This document shows, piece by piece, positions 58,101 through 64,000 of a stretch of DNA of 64,000 nt (position 1 is its first letter; every line of letters starts with the position of its first letter). Source of the DNA: Spirosoma validum (lineage in GTDB: Bacteria; Bacteroidota; Bacteroidia; Cytophagales; Spirosomataceae); NCBI RefSeq assembly GCF_014699035.1, contig NZ_JACXAA010000002.1, forward strand, positions 1 through 64,000, in the 5' to 3' direction. Made by a program: the position numbers and the translations under genes. A model generated the notes under the pieces. The model was not told the DNA's origin. It saw only the letters and a list, made by a program, of their open reading frames with translations, and did not search any database.

Positions 58101-58446
58101 GCAGAATCAGAATACACCCATCGCGCAGATTCGGGAAACTCGGGCCGGTTACGTAACAAACGTGGATAGCCACTGGATTAAGAATGGCTCGTTCCTGCGG
58201 GGCCGCAATCTTTTGTTGGGCTATACCGTGCCGGCACAGGTTACGAACCGATTGAAATTAAGCCGACTCCGCGTTTACGGTACTGTACAGAACTTTTTCC
58301 TATTGGTTGAAGATCCAATCGTTGGAGACCCTGAAGTTACGCCCACCAACCAGGGCGATGACAACAGTGCGTTTACACAAGGGATGATCTGGCACAACTA
58401 CCCGAAACCAACGACGTACCTGCTGGGTCTGCAGATTGGCTTCTAA
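55195..58446 (+). CDS. susC: SusC/RagA-family TonB-linked outer membrane protein
   Basis: 1083 aa; ATG at 55195 or 55204. A CarboxypepD-like domain (ALTGRVIDESNSALPGVSV, VFSYVGFLSQEV) is followed by the plug: GYGTARKSDLTGAVS, LSGRMPGVQV, SSNNPLYVVDGVM and LKDASSTAIYGARGANGVIL. A 22-strand barrel then ends in YLLGLQIGF. It takes up oligosaccharides or other ligands with SusD as lid. SusD follows after 30 bp, so they form one operon. The substrate cannot be inferred; no glycosidase is in the same operon. Confidence 0.95.
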   Translation: MESMKKLLHPQIATGRIVRMALRHSLLFCAISALPYGAEASITGLAGNPKPGRSEAKLVDRALTGRVIDESNSALPGVSVIVKGSQRGTVTDVDGRYKLDVPEGDAVLVFSYVGFLSQEVRVGNQASINVTLKADSKVLDEIVVIGYGTARKSDLTGAVSTIKTEQLMERPAPSLNQALSGRMPGVQVNTNSGRPGGRTTVRIRGFSSINSSNNPLYVVDGVMLPQGNQSQFSSAIDYINPNDIVSVEVLKDASSTAIYGARGANGVILVTTKKGKAGEGQVTYNSDFSVNTIGPNRPRTLNARQYLDTEDLAYKNIEKFDPAGWAAGKYTSLNPVTRRRTFSAAHPGVFDADLNPLYDTDWFKEATQNKLSQNHQLGFSGGNERTQYSLSLGYRNDQGLIKTSYMKRYSGRFTIDDQVKKWLKIGGTLSYNNQTENLVDQNDAVARQMVEDFPFLPVNYSDGTYASNRDYPSAEGSFSSIHRLMDRRFILNTQTTLGSLYTNINLAKGLEMRTVLGVNLLTQENNESQTRTLNPGSLGNAAGRNRRENFWSLENYLTYNKQIGTAHNFTGLLGISWQETNFFRISATVNSFATDYFGFNNLGAGAVNPQVQSDASRFAFNSYFGRINYSLLDKYLFTLTGRADGSSKFGANHKFAFFPSAAFAWRVSEEPFLKGNPVVNSMKFRTSYGLTGNSEIPPYTSLALLSSTYSTIYNDTRIGGTGINRLANPDLRWEKTAQTDVGLEIGLFKGRVNLEADYYYRLTTDMLLDAPVPRTSGYGTIRRNVGSMQNQGFEFGLNTVNIDRGGFTWNTTFNISLNKNKVLSLATPSDIFNVGGPNFTNPTNIIRVGEAVGSFWGLTRLGTWSEAEREEAARFTSYRNNLTMLPGDIKYLDVNGDRAITDADRSIIGNGSPKGWGALTNSFRFKNFDATLELQFMYGNDVMLMNLHASEDRQAIANSYTSVLNAWTQQNQNTPIAQIRETRAGYVTNVDSHWIKNGSFLRGRNLLLGYTVPAQVTNRLKLSRLRVYGTVQNFFLLVEDPIVGDPEVTPTNQGDDNSAFTQGMIWHNYPKPTTYLLGLQIGF

Positions 58447-58476
58447 CTATTACTTTAAACTCGAACGATTTTTACC

Positions 58477-60045
58477 ATGCGATATACAGTAGTAAAAAAT
58501 ATAACCAGAGCCTTGCTATGCGGAACCGTTTTGCTCGGACCCGTTGGCTGCTCCGATTTTCTGGACGAAAAAGCTCCTTCAAATTTAACCGCAGACAACT
58601 TTTTTACCATCCCTGACCATGCGGAGGCCGGATTGGCAGCCACATACGCTAATCTGCGATTCATCGGTGATGGGGCTGGCATCTTCTCCAACAACTGGCA
58701 GATGCTGGAGGCCATGACGGGTACCTCTACGACGGAAACCGCTCAAAACTCCGATCTGAATAACCTATACAGTCTGTCTCACGATGGGAACACGATTCAT
58801 GTGGTCAACTATTGGAACGGCTTATATCGGGTTGTGGCGCAGGCTAACTTAGTTCTTGATCGGGTGCCGGGTATTCCACTGATGGATGCTGCCCAGAAGA
58901 CTAAAGTTTTGGGAGAAACGCGCTTTCTACGTGCGTGGGCTTATTTTATGTTAGTTCGGCTCTGGGGCGATGTTCCGCTTATCACTAAGCCGCAGACAGA
59001 TGCATTTGCCCCAGATTTCCAGCCAACACGCGCTACTCAGGAAGACGTATATAAACTAATTATTGAAGACTTACAGGCAGCTGAATCAGCGGGTTTAGCC
59101 TGGACGGACGTCAGTGGACGTGTGAACCTGGCTGCTGTGAAAACGCAATTGGCCAAAGTTTACCTGACGATGGCGGGTTTTCCGCTGAGCAAAGGAGCGT
59201 CACATTATAAACTGGCAGCTGATAAGGCTCTGGAGGTTATTACGTATGCCAACAGCAAACCTACAGAGATTAACCTGTTCACGACGTATGAAGATGTTCA
59301 TAAAGAGAGTACCAAAAATCGGGTAGAACACCTCTTTATGATTCAGTATAACTCGGTTGTGGCCAGTAACCCGATGGATAATTTCTATGGCAATTTCAAG
59401 CCAATTAATTACAACGGTCCTACGGGCACAGGCAGTTCGGTACCGACGGCTTCGTTTTATAACTCATACGATAAAACGGATCTACGGGTGAAAGATCAGG
59501 ATGGATATTTTTATACGACCTACTTCACAAACGGTAATGGCGAACGGTTCAGTTTAGGAGCGCCTTATGTATTCAAACACTTTAATCGGACTGCCAACGG
59601 AACGCAGGGTGTTGTCGGTACGCGTCTGAATAACCTGAACGTACCACAGATTCGTTATGCCGAAACCCTGCTGATTTATGCTGAAGCGCAAAACGAAGTA
59701 GGGGGGCCGACGCAGGCAACGTACGATGCCATGAAGCGCATTCGGGATCGGGCCCAACTGACGACGCCCGCCCTGGGTACGTATACGCAGGCTACGTTCC
59801 GGGAAGCCGTTTGGCGAGAGCGCTGGTACGAACTCTGCTACGAACAACTGACCTGGTTTGATATGATTCGGTTAAGAAAGGTGTTTAACGAGACAACAAA
59901 AGGCTTCGACAACTTTGTAGGTCACGTTAATTTGAGCACTAATAAGGCGCTGGAGCAGAAACACCTGTTGCTTCCGCTTGGCGTTCAGGAAATGCTCAAT
60001 AACCCAAATCTGCGGCCACAGAATCCAGGCTACCCAGGGGTTTAG
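58477..60045 (+). CDS. susD: SusD/RagB-family lipoprotein
   Basis: 522 aa. Signal peptide and lipobox (LLGPVGCSDFL). The tetratricopeptide-like helical frame (GETRFLRAWAYFMLVRLWGDVPLI, residues about 145-170) and the C-terminal ligand-binding part (LNNLNVPQIRYAETLLIYAEAQNEVGG, ERWYELCYEQLTWFDMIRLRK) are typical. It acts as the ligand-binding lid over SusC. It ends NPGYPGV. A terminator follows at 60072-60108. Confidence 0.95.
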   Translation: MRYTVVKNITRALLCGTVLLGPVGCSDFLDEKAPSNLTADNFFTIPDHAEAGLAATYANLRFIGDGAGIFSNNWQMLEAMTGTSTTETAQNSDLNNLYSLSHDGNTIHVVNYWNGLYRVVAQANLVLDRVPGIPLMDAAQKTKVLGETRFLRAWAYFMLVRLWGDVPLITKPQTDAFAPDFQPTRATQEDVYKLIIEDLQAAESAGLAWTDVSGRVNLAAVKTQLAKVYLTMAGFPLSKGASHYKLAADKALEVITYANSKPTEINLFTTYEDVHKESTKNRVEHLFMIQYNSVVASNPMDNFYGNFKPINYNGPTGTGSSVPTASFYNSYDKTDLRVKDQDGYFYTTYFTNGNGERFSLGAPYVFKHFNRTANGTQGVVGTRLNNLNVPQIRYAETLLIYAEAQNEVGGPTQATYDAMKRIRDRAQLTTPALGTYTQATFREAVWRERWYELCYEQLTWFDMIRLRKVFNETTKGFDNFVGHVNLSTNKALEQKHLLLPLGVQEMLNNPNLRPQNPGYPGV

Positions 60046-60071
60046 CTTATTAAATAGGTTTATGTATTTCA

Positions 60072-60108
60072 AACGACCGGCGACAATGAAGAAATTGCGC
60101 CGGTCGTT
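60072..60108 (+). terminator. Terminator after susCD
   Basis: An 11-bp stem (60072-60082 with 60098-60108), 15-nt loop, then TTATCTTT. Confidence 0.75.
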
Positions 60109-60138
60109 ATCTTTATGGATGAAATCCAATCGGCTATT

Positions 60139-60843
60139 ATGAGAAATTGTTTTCTGTTACTCACAGCGCTAAGTCTGACGTATACGCTTTTCGCGCAAAC
60201 TCCCTCCGTCATCACGCCACCCAAAGGGCATCCTAACCCAAGCGGACCCGGCTGGAAGTCGTTATTTGGTAGTGATCTAGCGGAAGCTCGCTATCCGACA
60301 GGTGTCTGGAGTGTCGATGACGGTGGAATATTGACGGCAACAGAAGATAAGACGATTTGGTCAGCCGTACCATACGATGATTTTGTCCTGGATTTATTAT
60401 TCAAAACCGCCGATGGAACAAACAGTGGGGTAGTCGTTCATGCCAGTGATACCGCCAATTGGATTCCCAATTCAGTTGAGATCCAAATTGCCGACGATTA
60501 TTCAAAGCAATGGGCCGAATCGCCTAAAAACTGGCAATGTGGGGCATTCTTCGGCCATCAGGCGCCGATCAAACAGCGCGTTGTCAAAAAGCCGGACGAG
60601 TGGAATCGGTATACCATTACGTGTCAGGGAAAGATCATTTATATAGTGCTGAACAACGAACTGATCAATACCATCGACTTGTCAAAATTTACATCGGCAA
60701 AAACCAATCCCGACGGATCGGAGGTGCCATCCTGGCTCAGTAAACCACCGGCTGATCTGCCGCTACATGGCTACATTGGTTTGCAGGGGAAACACGCAGG
60801 TGCGCCGATTTACTTCCGAAATATTAAGATCAAGACATTGTAA
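60139..60843 (+). CDS. DUF1080 (3-keto-disaccharide hydrolase-like) secreted protein
   Basis: About 234 aa from ATG 60139 (MRNCFLLLTALSLTYTLFA, then QTPS), a normal signal peptide; an ATG at 60115 is less likely because of the terminator just upstream. The concanavalin-like fold has GWKSLFGSDLAEARYP, LDLLFKTADGTNSGVVVH, SVEIQIADDY, CGAFFGHQAPIK and LHGYIGLQGKHAG. Members cleave 3-keto-glycosides. It sits just after susCD and may assist the same uptake pathway. A weak hairpin follows (60845-60900). Confidence 0.9.
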   Translation: MRNCFLLLTALSLTYTLFAQTPSVITPPKGHPNPSGPGWKSLFGSDLAEARYPTGVWSVDDGGILTATEDKTIWSAVPYDDFVLDLLFKTADGTNSGVVVHASDTANWIPNSVEIQIADDYSKQWAESPKNWQCGAFFGHQAPIKQRVVKKPDEWNRYTITCQGKIIYIVLNNELINTIDLSKFTSAKTNPDGSEVPSWLSKPPADLPLHGYIGLQGKHAGAPIYFRNIKIKTL

Positions 60844-60948
60844 GGCGATTGGGAAGTCGTGTCTATACAACTGCTCGTATGAATGTGATTTTCCAATCGC
60901 GTTACGTTAGATGAACCCAATCGGGCGCGGCTAGTGTTCTTCGATTAT

Positions 60949-61212
60949 ATGTCTACCGAACCCCAAACCCGTCATAGCCGCACGTTGCCCGAATTACGTT
61001 TTTCACTGAATCTGCTCTACGTGGGTCGGTTATTACTGGGTATGCAACCGTCTTCACTCACGACAGATGAAGGTATAGACGTTTTCGAAGAACGGATTGA
61101 GGACGTAACGGATGAGCTTGTTTCAACCGAACTGCTCCACGAAGCGGCTATACTGGCAGGCGATACGTTACCTGAAATTTCGTCAACGGCAACGACCGAT
61201 GACGTAGTGTAA
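60949..61212 (+). CDS. Small hypothetical protein
   Basis: 87 aa from ATG 60949 (MSTEPQTRHSRTLPEL); a GTG at 60934 is also in frame. It has one helical part (LRFSLNLLYVGRLLLG) and an acidic C-terminal half rich in Glu, Asp and Thr. No family is recognised. Confidence 0.5.
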   Translation: MSTEPQTRHSRTLPELRFSLNLLYVGRLLLGMQPSSLTTDEGIDVFEERIEDVTDELVSTELLHEAAILAGDTLPEISSTATTDDVV

Positions 61213-61298
61213 GGCGCAATCAGCTTTCTTTGCAATTCAAATCTTTTGTTGCTGACACCTGGGAGAAGCCAAATGCTGGGTCTCTACAACTGCATCTC

Positions 61299-61985
61299 AT
61301 GCCTAATACTACTTCTGATTTTCCCTGGGCCGCGTTGTTCGATATGGACGGCGTTTTGGTCGATAATACTGATTTTCACGTCAATGCCTGGCTACAATTC
61401 GCGCAAAAGCATAATCGGCCACTTACGAAGGAGCAATACGTCGAAAACATCAATGGACACGTTTCGGCGGATGCCATGGCGTATGTGTTTCAACGCCCGA
61501 TTTCGCCCGGTGAGTTGATTGTGTTGACTGAGGAAAAAGAAGCCATTTACCGTGAATTGTATCGGCCGCACCTTGCCCCGGCTCCCGGCTTACTGGATTT
61601 CTTAAACGCCTTGAAAGAAGAGCACGTGCGGCTGGCTGTTGGCACGTCAGCTCCGGAAAGTAATGTTCGGTTTACGCTGGATGGACTGTCGTTACGTCCC
61701 TATTTCGATGCGATTGTTGATGCCAGTATGATCCACAAAGGCAAACCCGATCCGGAAATCTACCTGACGGCCGCTAAGCGGGTAGGTATAGAACCAGCTC
61801 ATTGTGTGGTATTTGAAGATGCTTTGGCCGGCATTGAAGCGGGACTTCGGGCAGGGATGAAGGTTGTGGCGCTGGCAACTACACACACGCCTGACGAACT
61901 TACTGATGCAGGCGTATCACTTATTGTTAGCGACTTCACGGACCTGACGCCGGATAAAGTACGGAATCTGCTTACGACGGCCTGA
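61299..61985 (+). CDS. HAD hydrolase, beta-phosphoglucomutase-like
   Basis: About 228 aa from ATG 61299 (MPNTTSDFPWAALF); a TTG at 61230 would extend it. HAD motif I is ALFDMDGVLVDN (two Asp), motif II VGTSAPESN (Ser/Thr), motif III with Lys GKPDPEIYL, and motif IV VVFEDALAGIEAG. The cap and the GHV/H region fit the beta-phosphoglucomutase branch, which converts beta-glucose 1-phosphate to glucose 6-phosphate. Related phosphatases cannot be excluded. Confidence 0.9.
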   Translation: MPNTTSDFPWAALFDMDGVLVDNTDFHVNAWLQFAQKHNRPLTKEQYVENINGHVSADAMAYVFQRPISPGELIVLTEEKEAIYRELYRPHLAPAPGLLDFLNALKEEHVRLAVGTSAPESNVRFTLDGLSLRPYFDAIVDASMIHKGKPDPEIYLTAAKRVGIEPAHCVVFEDALAGIEAGLRAGMKVVALATTHTPDELTDAGVSLIVSDFTDLTPDKVRNLLTTA

Positions 61986-62024
61986 GAGTTTGTCGGTCTG
62001 AAATTCGGTTCAATGGATAAGGCA

Positions 62025-62483
62025 ATGAAAAAGACAATTCTCGTTAGTTCAGTAATTACCTTACTGGTTTCCTGTACTGGCAACAATCAACAAAGCGAAA
62101 CGACTGCGGCCGAGGATTCGACTACCCATGTTGCCTCTGTTTCGCCAAAAGTAGGTAGCGATAAGGATGAACACGGCTGTATAGGCAGTGCTGGGTATCA
62201 GTGGAGCGTATTGAAAAATAAGTGTATCCGTACCTTTGAGGAGGCCGATGCGAAGCTTATGCCCATTGAAGATACAACTACGTATAGGTCTAATGCTGTG
62301 TTGATTTTTAATGCCGACCAGTCGAAAGTAGAACTTTACATGCCCGATCAGAAAGGCAGCCTGATACTGAACAGAACCGGTGAAGAAGGAAATTATAGCT
62401 GGAAGAACGACAGCCTTGATCTATTCGCCTGGAAAGGGTATGCCTTACGAAAGAACGGTAAAGCTATTTTTCACGGAGACTAA
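62025..62483 (+). CDS. Lipoprotein, unknown
   Basis: 152 aa from ATG 62025 (MKKTILVSSVITLLVSC), with lipobox LLVSC. A spacer rich in Ser/Thr (about 18-45) leads to a small domain with HGCIGSAGYQWSVLKNKCI (a Cys pair), and a strand-rich end (KVELYMPDQKGSLILN). It resembles small Bacteroidota lipoproteins of unknown role. Confidence 0.8.
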   Translation: MKKTILVSSVITLLVSCTGNNQQSETTAAEDSTTHVASVSPKVGSDKDEHGCIGSAGYQWSVLKNKCIRTFEEADAKLMPIEDTTTYRSNAVLIFNADQSKVELYMPDQKGSLILNRTGEEGNYSWKNDSLDLFAWKGYALRKNGKAIFHGD

Positions 62484-62552
62484 CAACGTAACACATAAAA
62501 TAAAGAAAGAGTGAAAGCGCGAAAGAGAGAATGAGCGATAACTAACGTAATT

Positions 62553-62575
62553 ATCAATCAATCAATCAATCAATC
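62553..62575. repeat. ATCA tetranucleotide microsatellite
   Basis: Five full ATCA units plus ATC, ending 28 bp before the agmatine deiminase start. Slippage here could change leader length. Confidence 0.8.
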
Positions 62576-62603
62576 GCTTATTTACTCAATCACTTAGTAA
62601 TGT

Positions 62604-63662
62604 ATGTCCATGATCCCCGCCCGTGAGGGCTTTTTCTTTCCTGCCGAGTGGCATCCACACGTAGCAACCTGGCTAAGCTGGCCACATACCGAAGCCTCCT
62701 GGACACGTGATCGGCAGGAGTTGATGTTTCCGGCTTACATCGATTTCATCAAAGCCATCTCTGAAAGCGAACACGTATGCATCAACGCGCACGATGAGAT
62801 TGTTATCCAGGCGGCAAAGATGCGCCTGTTGGCGGCCGATGCTGACATGAGCCGCATTACGTTGCTGCCCCATCCAACCAACGATTCCTGGTGTCGCGAT
62901 CATGGTCCGGCTTTTCTAATTAATCCGGAGAAAAAAGAGCGTATGATTGTCAACTGGGGGTACAATGCATGGGGTAATAAGTATCCGCCTTACGATCGCG
63001 ATGATCTGATTCCGGTTGAGATTGCTCATTATCGGAAGCTGGACTACGTAACGCCTGCAGCATCCACTGGGGGCATCATTATGGAAGGTGGTTCGGTAGA
63101 ATTCAATGGTGCTGGAACGGTGCTGACCAGCCGGGCCTGTTTACTGAATCAAAACCGGAACAGCCACCTGACGCAAGCGAAAATAGAACAGTATCTGTGC
63201 GACTATTACGGTGTTCAGCAGGTGCTTTGGGTTGAGGAAGGCATTGTTGGCGATGATACGGATGGCCATATCGACGATACGGTACGATTTGTCAATGAAG
63301 ATACCGTTATCGCAGCTTACGAATCTGACAAAAACGACGCGAACTATCCGTTTCTTCAGGAGATTCATCACGAATTGAAGCAAATGCGCTTAGTTAATGG
63401 CAAGCAACTGACGATTGTCGAATTGCCCATGCCCGATCCCGTTGTGAGTGACGGGTTAAGATTACCAGCTTCATACGCTAATTTCCTGATTACAAACGGT
63501 GCCGTTATTGTGCCAACGTTCCGCTGTGCCAACGATCAGCAGGCACTGGACATCATCGGTACGTGTTTTCCCGACCGTAAAATTGTCGGCATCGACTCAA
63601 CGGATATTGTCTGGGGATTAGGCAGTTTTCATTGCCTGAGTCAGCAAGAGCCGAGTGTTTAA
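62604..63662 (+). CDS. aguA: Agmatine deiminase
   Basis: 352 aa, peptidyl-arginine deiminase fold. It shows WLSWPHTEASWT, SWCRDHGPAFLI, GGSVEFNGAGTVLTS, GHIDDTVRFVNEDTVI (catalytic His and Asp) and the catalytic Cys near the end in GSFHCLSQQ. It converts agmatine to N-carbamoylputrescine and ammonia, a step to putrescine. No N-carbamoylputrescine amidase is seen in the window. The length is normal. A hairpin at 63671-63740 follows. Confidence 0.94.
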   Translation: MSMIPAREGFFFPAEWHPHVATWLSWPHTEASWTRDRQELMFPAYIDFIKAISESEHVCINAHDEIVIQAAKMRLLAADADMSRITLLPHPTNDSWCRDHGPAFLINPEKKERMIVNWGYNAWGNKYPPYDRDDLIPVEIAHYRKLDYVTPAASTGGIIMEGGSVEFNGAGTVLTSRACLLNQNRNSHLTQAKIEQYLCDYYGVQQVLWVEEGIVGDDTDGHIDDTVRFVNEDTVIAAYESDKNDANYPFLQEIHHELKQMRLVNGKQLTIVELPMPDPVVSDGLRLPASYANFLITNGAVIVPTFRCANDQQALDIIGTCFPDRKIVGIDSTDIVWGLGSFHCLSQQEPSV

Positions 63663-63670
63663 ACATGATC

Positions 63671-63740
63671 GACTAATTGAATTCGTGAATGATCGAATCA
63701 AAGCGTCAGCCAATTCAATCAGTTACGAATTCAATCAGTC
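63671..63740. repeat. Imperfect hairpin after aguA
   Basis: 63671-63686 and 63725-63740 pair over 16 bp with one mismatch. It lies between aguA and the next lipoprotein gene. The spacer repeats GAAT and CAAT units. Confidence 0.55.
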
Positions 63741-63753
63741 AAAATTACTAACC

Positions 63754-64000
63754 ATGCGAATCATTTTAATTCTGTTAACGCTGGTTCATCTGGTCGGCTG
63801 TGCACGGCAGCCTTCTCTCATGGCTGAACTGGTTCCGCGGTCGATCACGGCTGTCAATCTCGAAGAAACGCTTGGTGGTCGTGATGAGGTGATGATGGCT
63901 TATTCGCTGACAAGTTATGATGCCCAAAATAAACCCGTCGGTGTTGTCAATGGCGGGTGGGGCGTTGAGGCCATCAAGAAAAGTCAGCAACTTGATCTGC
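63754..64000 (+). CDS. Partial lipoprotein, cut by the window end
   Basis: The first 82 codons of a protein with a signal peptide and lipobox (MRIILILLTLVHLVGCARQ). The visible part has ITAVNLEETLGGRDEVMMAY and DAQNKPVGVVNGGWGVEAI. No family is recognised; the gene continues beyond position 64000. Confidence 0.7.
   Translation, partial: MRIILILLTLVHLVGCARQPSLMAELVPRSITAVNLEETLGGRDEVMMAYSLTSYDAQNKPVGVVNGGWGVEAIKKSQQLDL

Noticed and set aside
62488..62603. Promoter or CRISPR-like array before aguA
   Set aside because: The repeats are only a short ATCA microsatellite and simple GA-rich sequence; there are no spacers.

Overview
The window looks like a chromosomal segment of a Bacteroidota of the class Cytophagia, most like Spirosoma or a close relative. 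The evidence is: a SusC/SusD pair, two proteins with the type B C-terminal sorting domain of the type IX secretion system (T9SS), DUF1573 and DUF1684 proteins, an isochorismate synthase (menaquinone route), many Cys-lipobox or Gln-Ala-Gln type signal peptides, no clear Shine-Dalgarno sequences, and several good matches to the Bacteroidota promoter (TTG, about 20 bp, TAnnTTTG). Base composition is near 50% GC, except for an AT-rich patch at about 23.69-24.75 kb. I saw no tRNA, rRNA, CRISPR array, intact insertion sequence or prophage.

Layout. 0.2-6.0 kb: an ACS-family MFS transporter, a secreted hypothetical protein, an OmpA-domain protein, a hypothetical protein and a CPA1 Na+/H+ antiporter broken by one in-frame stop. 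6.0-11.7 kb: a tripartite heavy-metal RND efflux operon (TolC-like, adaptor, CusA/CzcA pump), read leftward. 11.8-17.3 kb: a ThuA protein, a very large secreted subtilase with PA, MopE-like and beta-helix regions, and a secreted alpha/beta hydrolase. 17.5-19.7 kb: a two-component system. 19.8-20.3 kb: a REP-like inverted repeat and a decayed SusC fragment. 20.4-23.6 kb: ribosomal protein L31 type B and class I ribonucleotide reductase large subunit. 23.6-24.75 kb: an AT-rich cassette of three small unknown genes between two long perfect palindromes. 25-30.8 kb: a phytanoyl-CoA dioxygenase-like gene with a nonsense codon, DUF1684, a second MFS transporter, an O-methyltransferase, an NTF2-like protein and thioredoxin. 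30.9-38.9 kb: RibBA, two tandem paralogous T9SS cargo proteins, YbaB, a GT2 glycosyltransferase, a PspC protein and a cold shock protein. 39-44.1 kb: LysRS, a lipoprotein and a second two-component system. 44.2-54.9 kb: DUF1573, GH116, a retropepsin-like protease, an S9 peptidase, DUF6624, GH130, two acidic small proteins and isochorismate synthase. 55.2-64 kb: SusC, SusD, DUF1080, a small hypothetical, a beta-phosphoglucomutase-like HAD, a lipoprotein, agmatine deiminase and the start of another lipoprotein.

Most genes are ordinary. SusC/SusD with DUF1080, GH116, GH130 and the HAD mutase suggest glycan capture and breakdown, though they are not one operon. The efflux operon suggests metal resistance. 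The two sensor-regulator pairs have no obvious dedicated targets apart from close neighbours.

The less ordinary content lies mostly between genes. There are two REP-like elements whose arms show compensatory base changes. Several spacers hold long gene-specific hairpins, some of which run into the 3' ends of coding sequences. A 17-bp palindrome recurs three times. Two genes are each interrupted by a single in-frame stop codon. The heptamer GCTACGT is strikingly frequent. All counts and alignments were made by eye.
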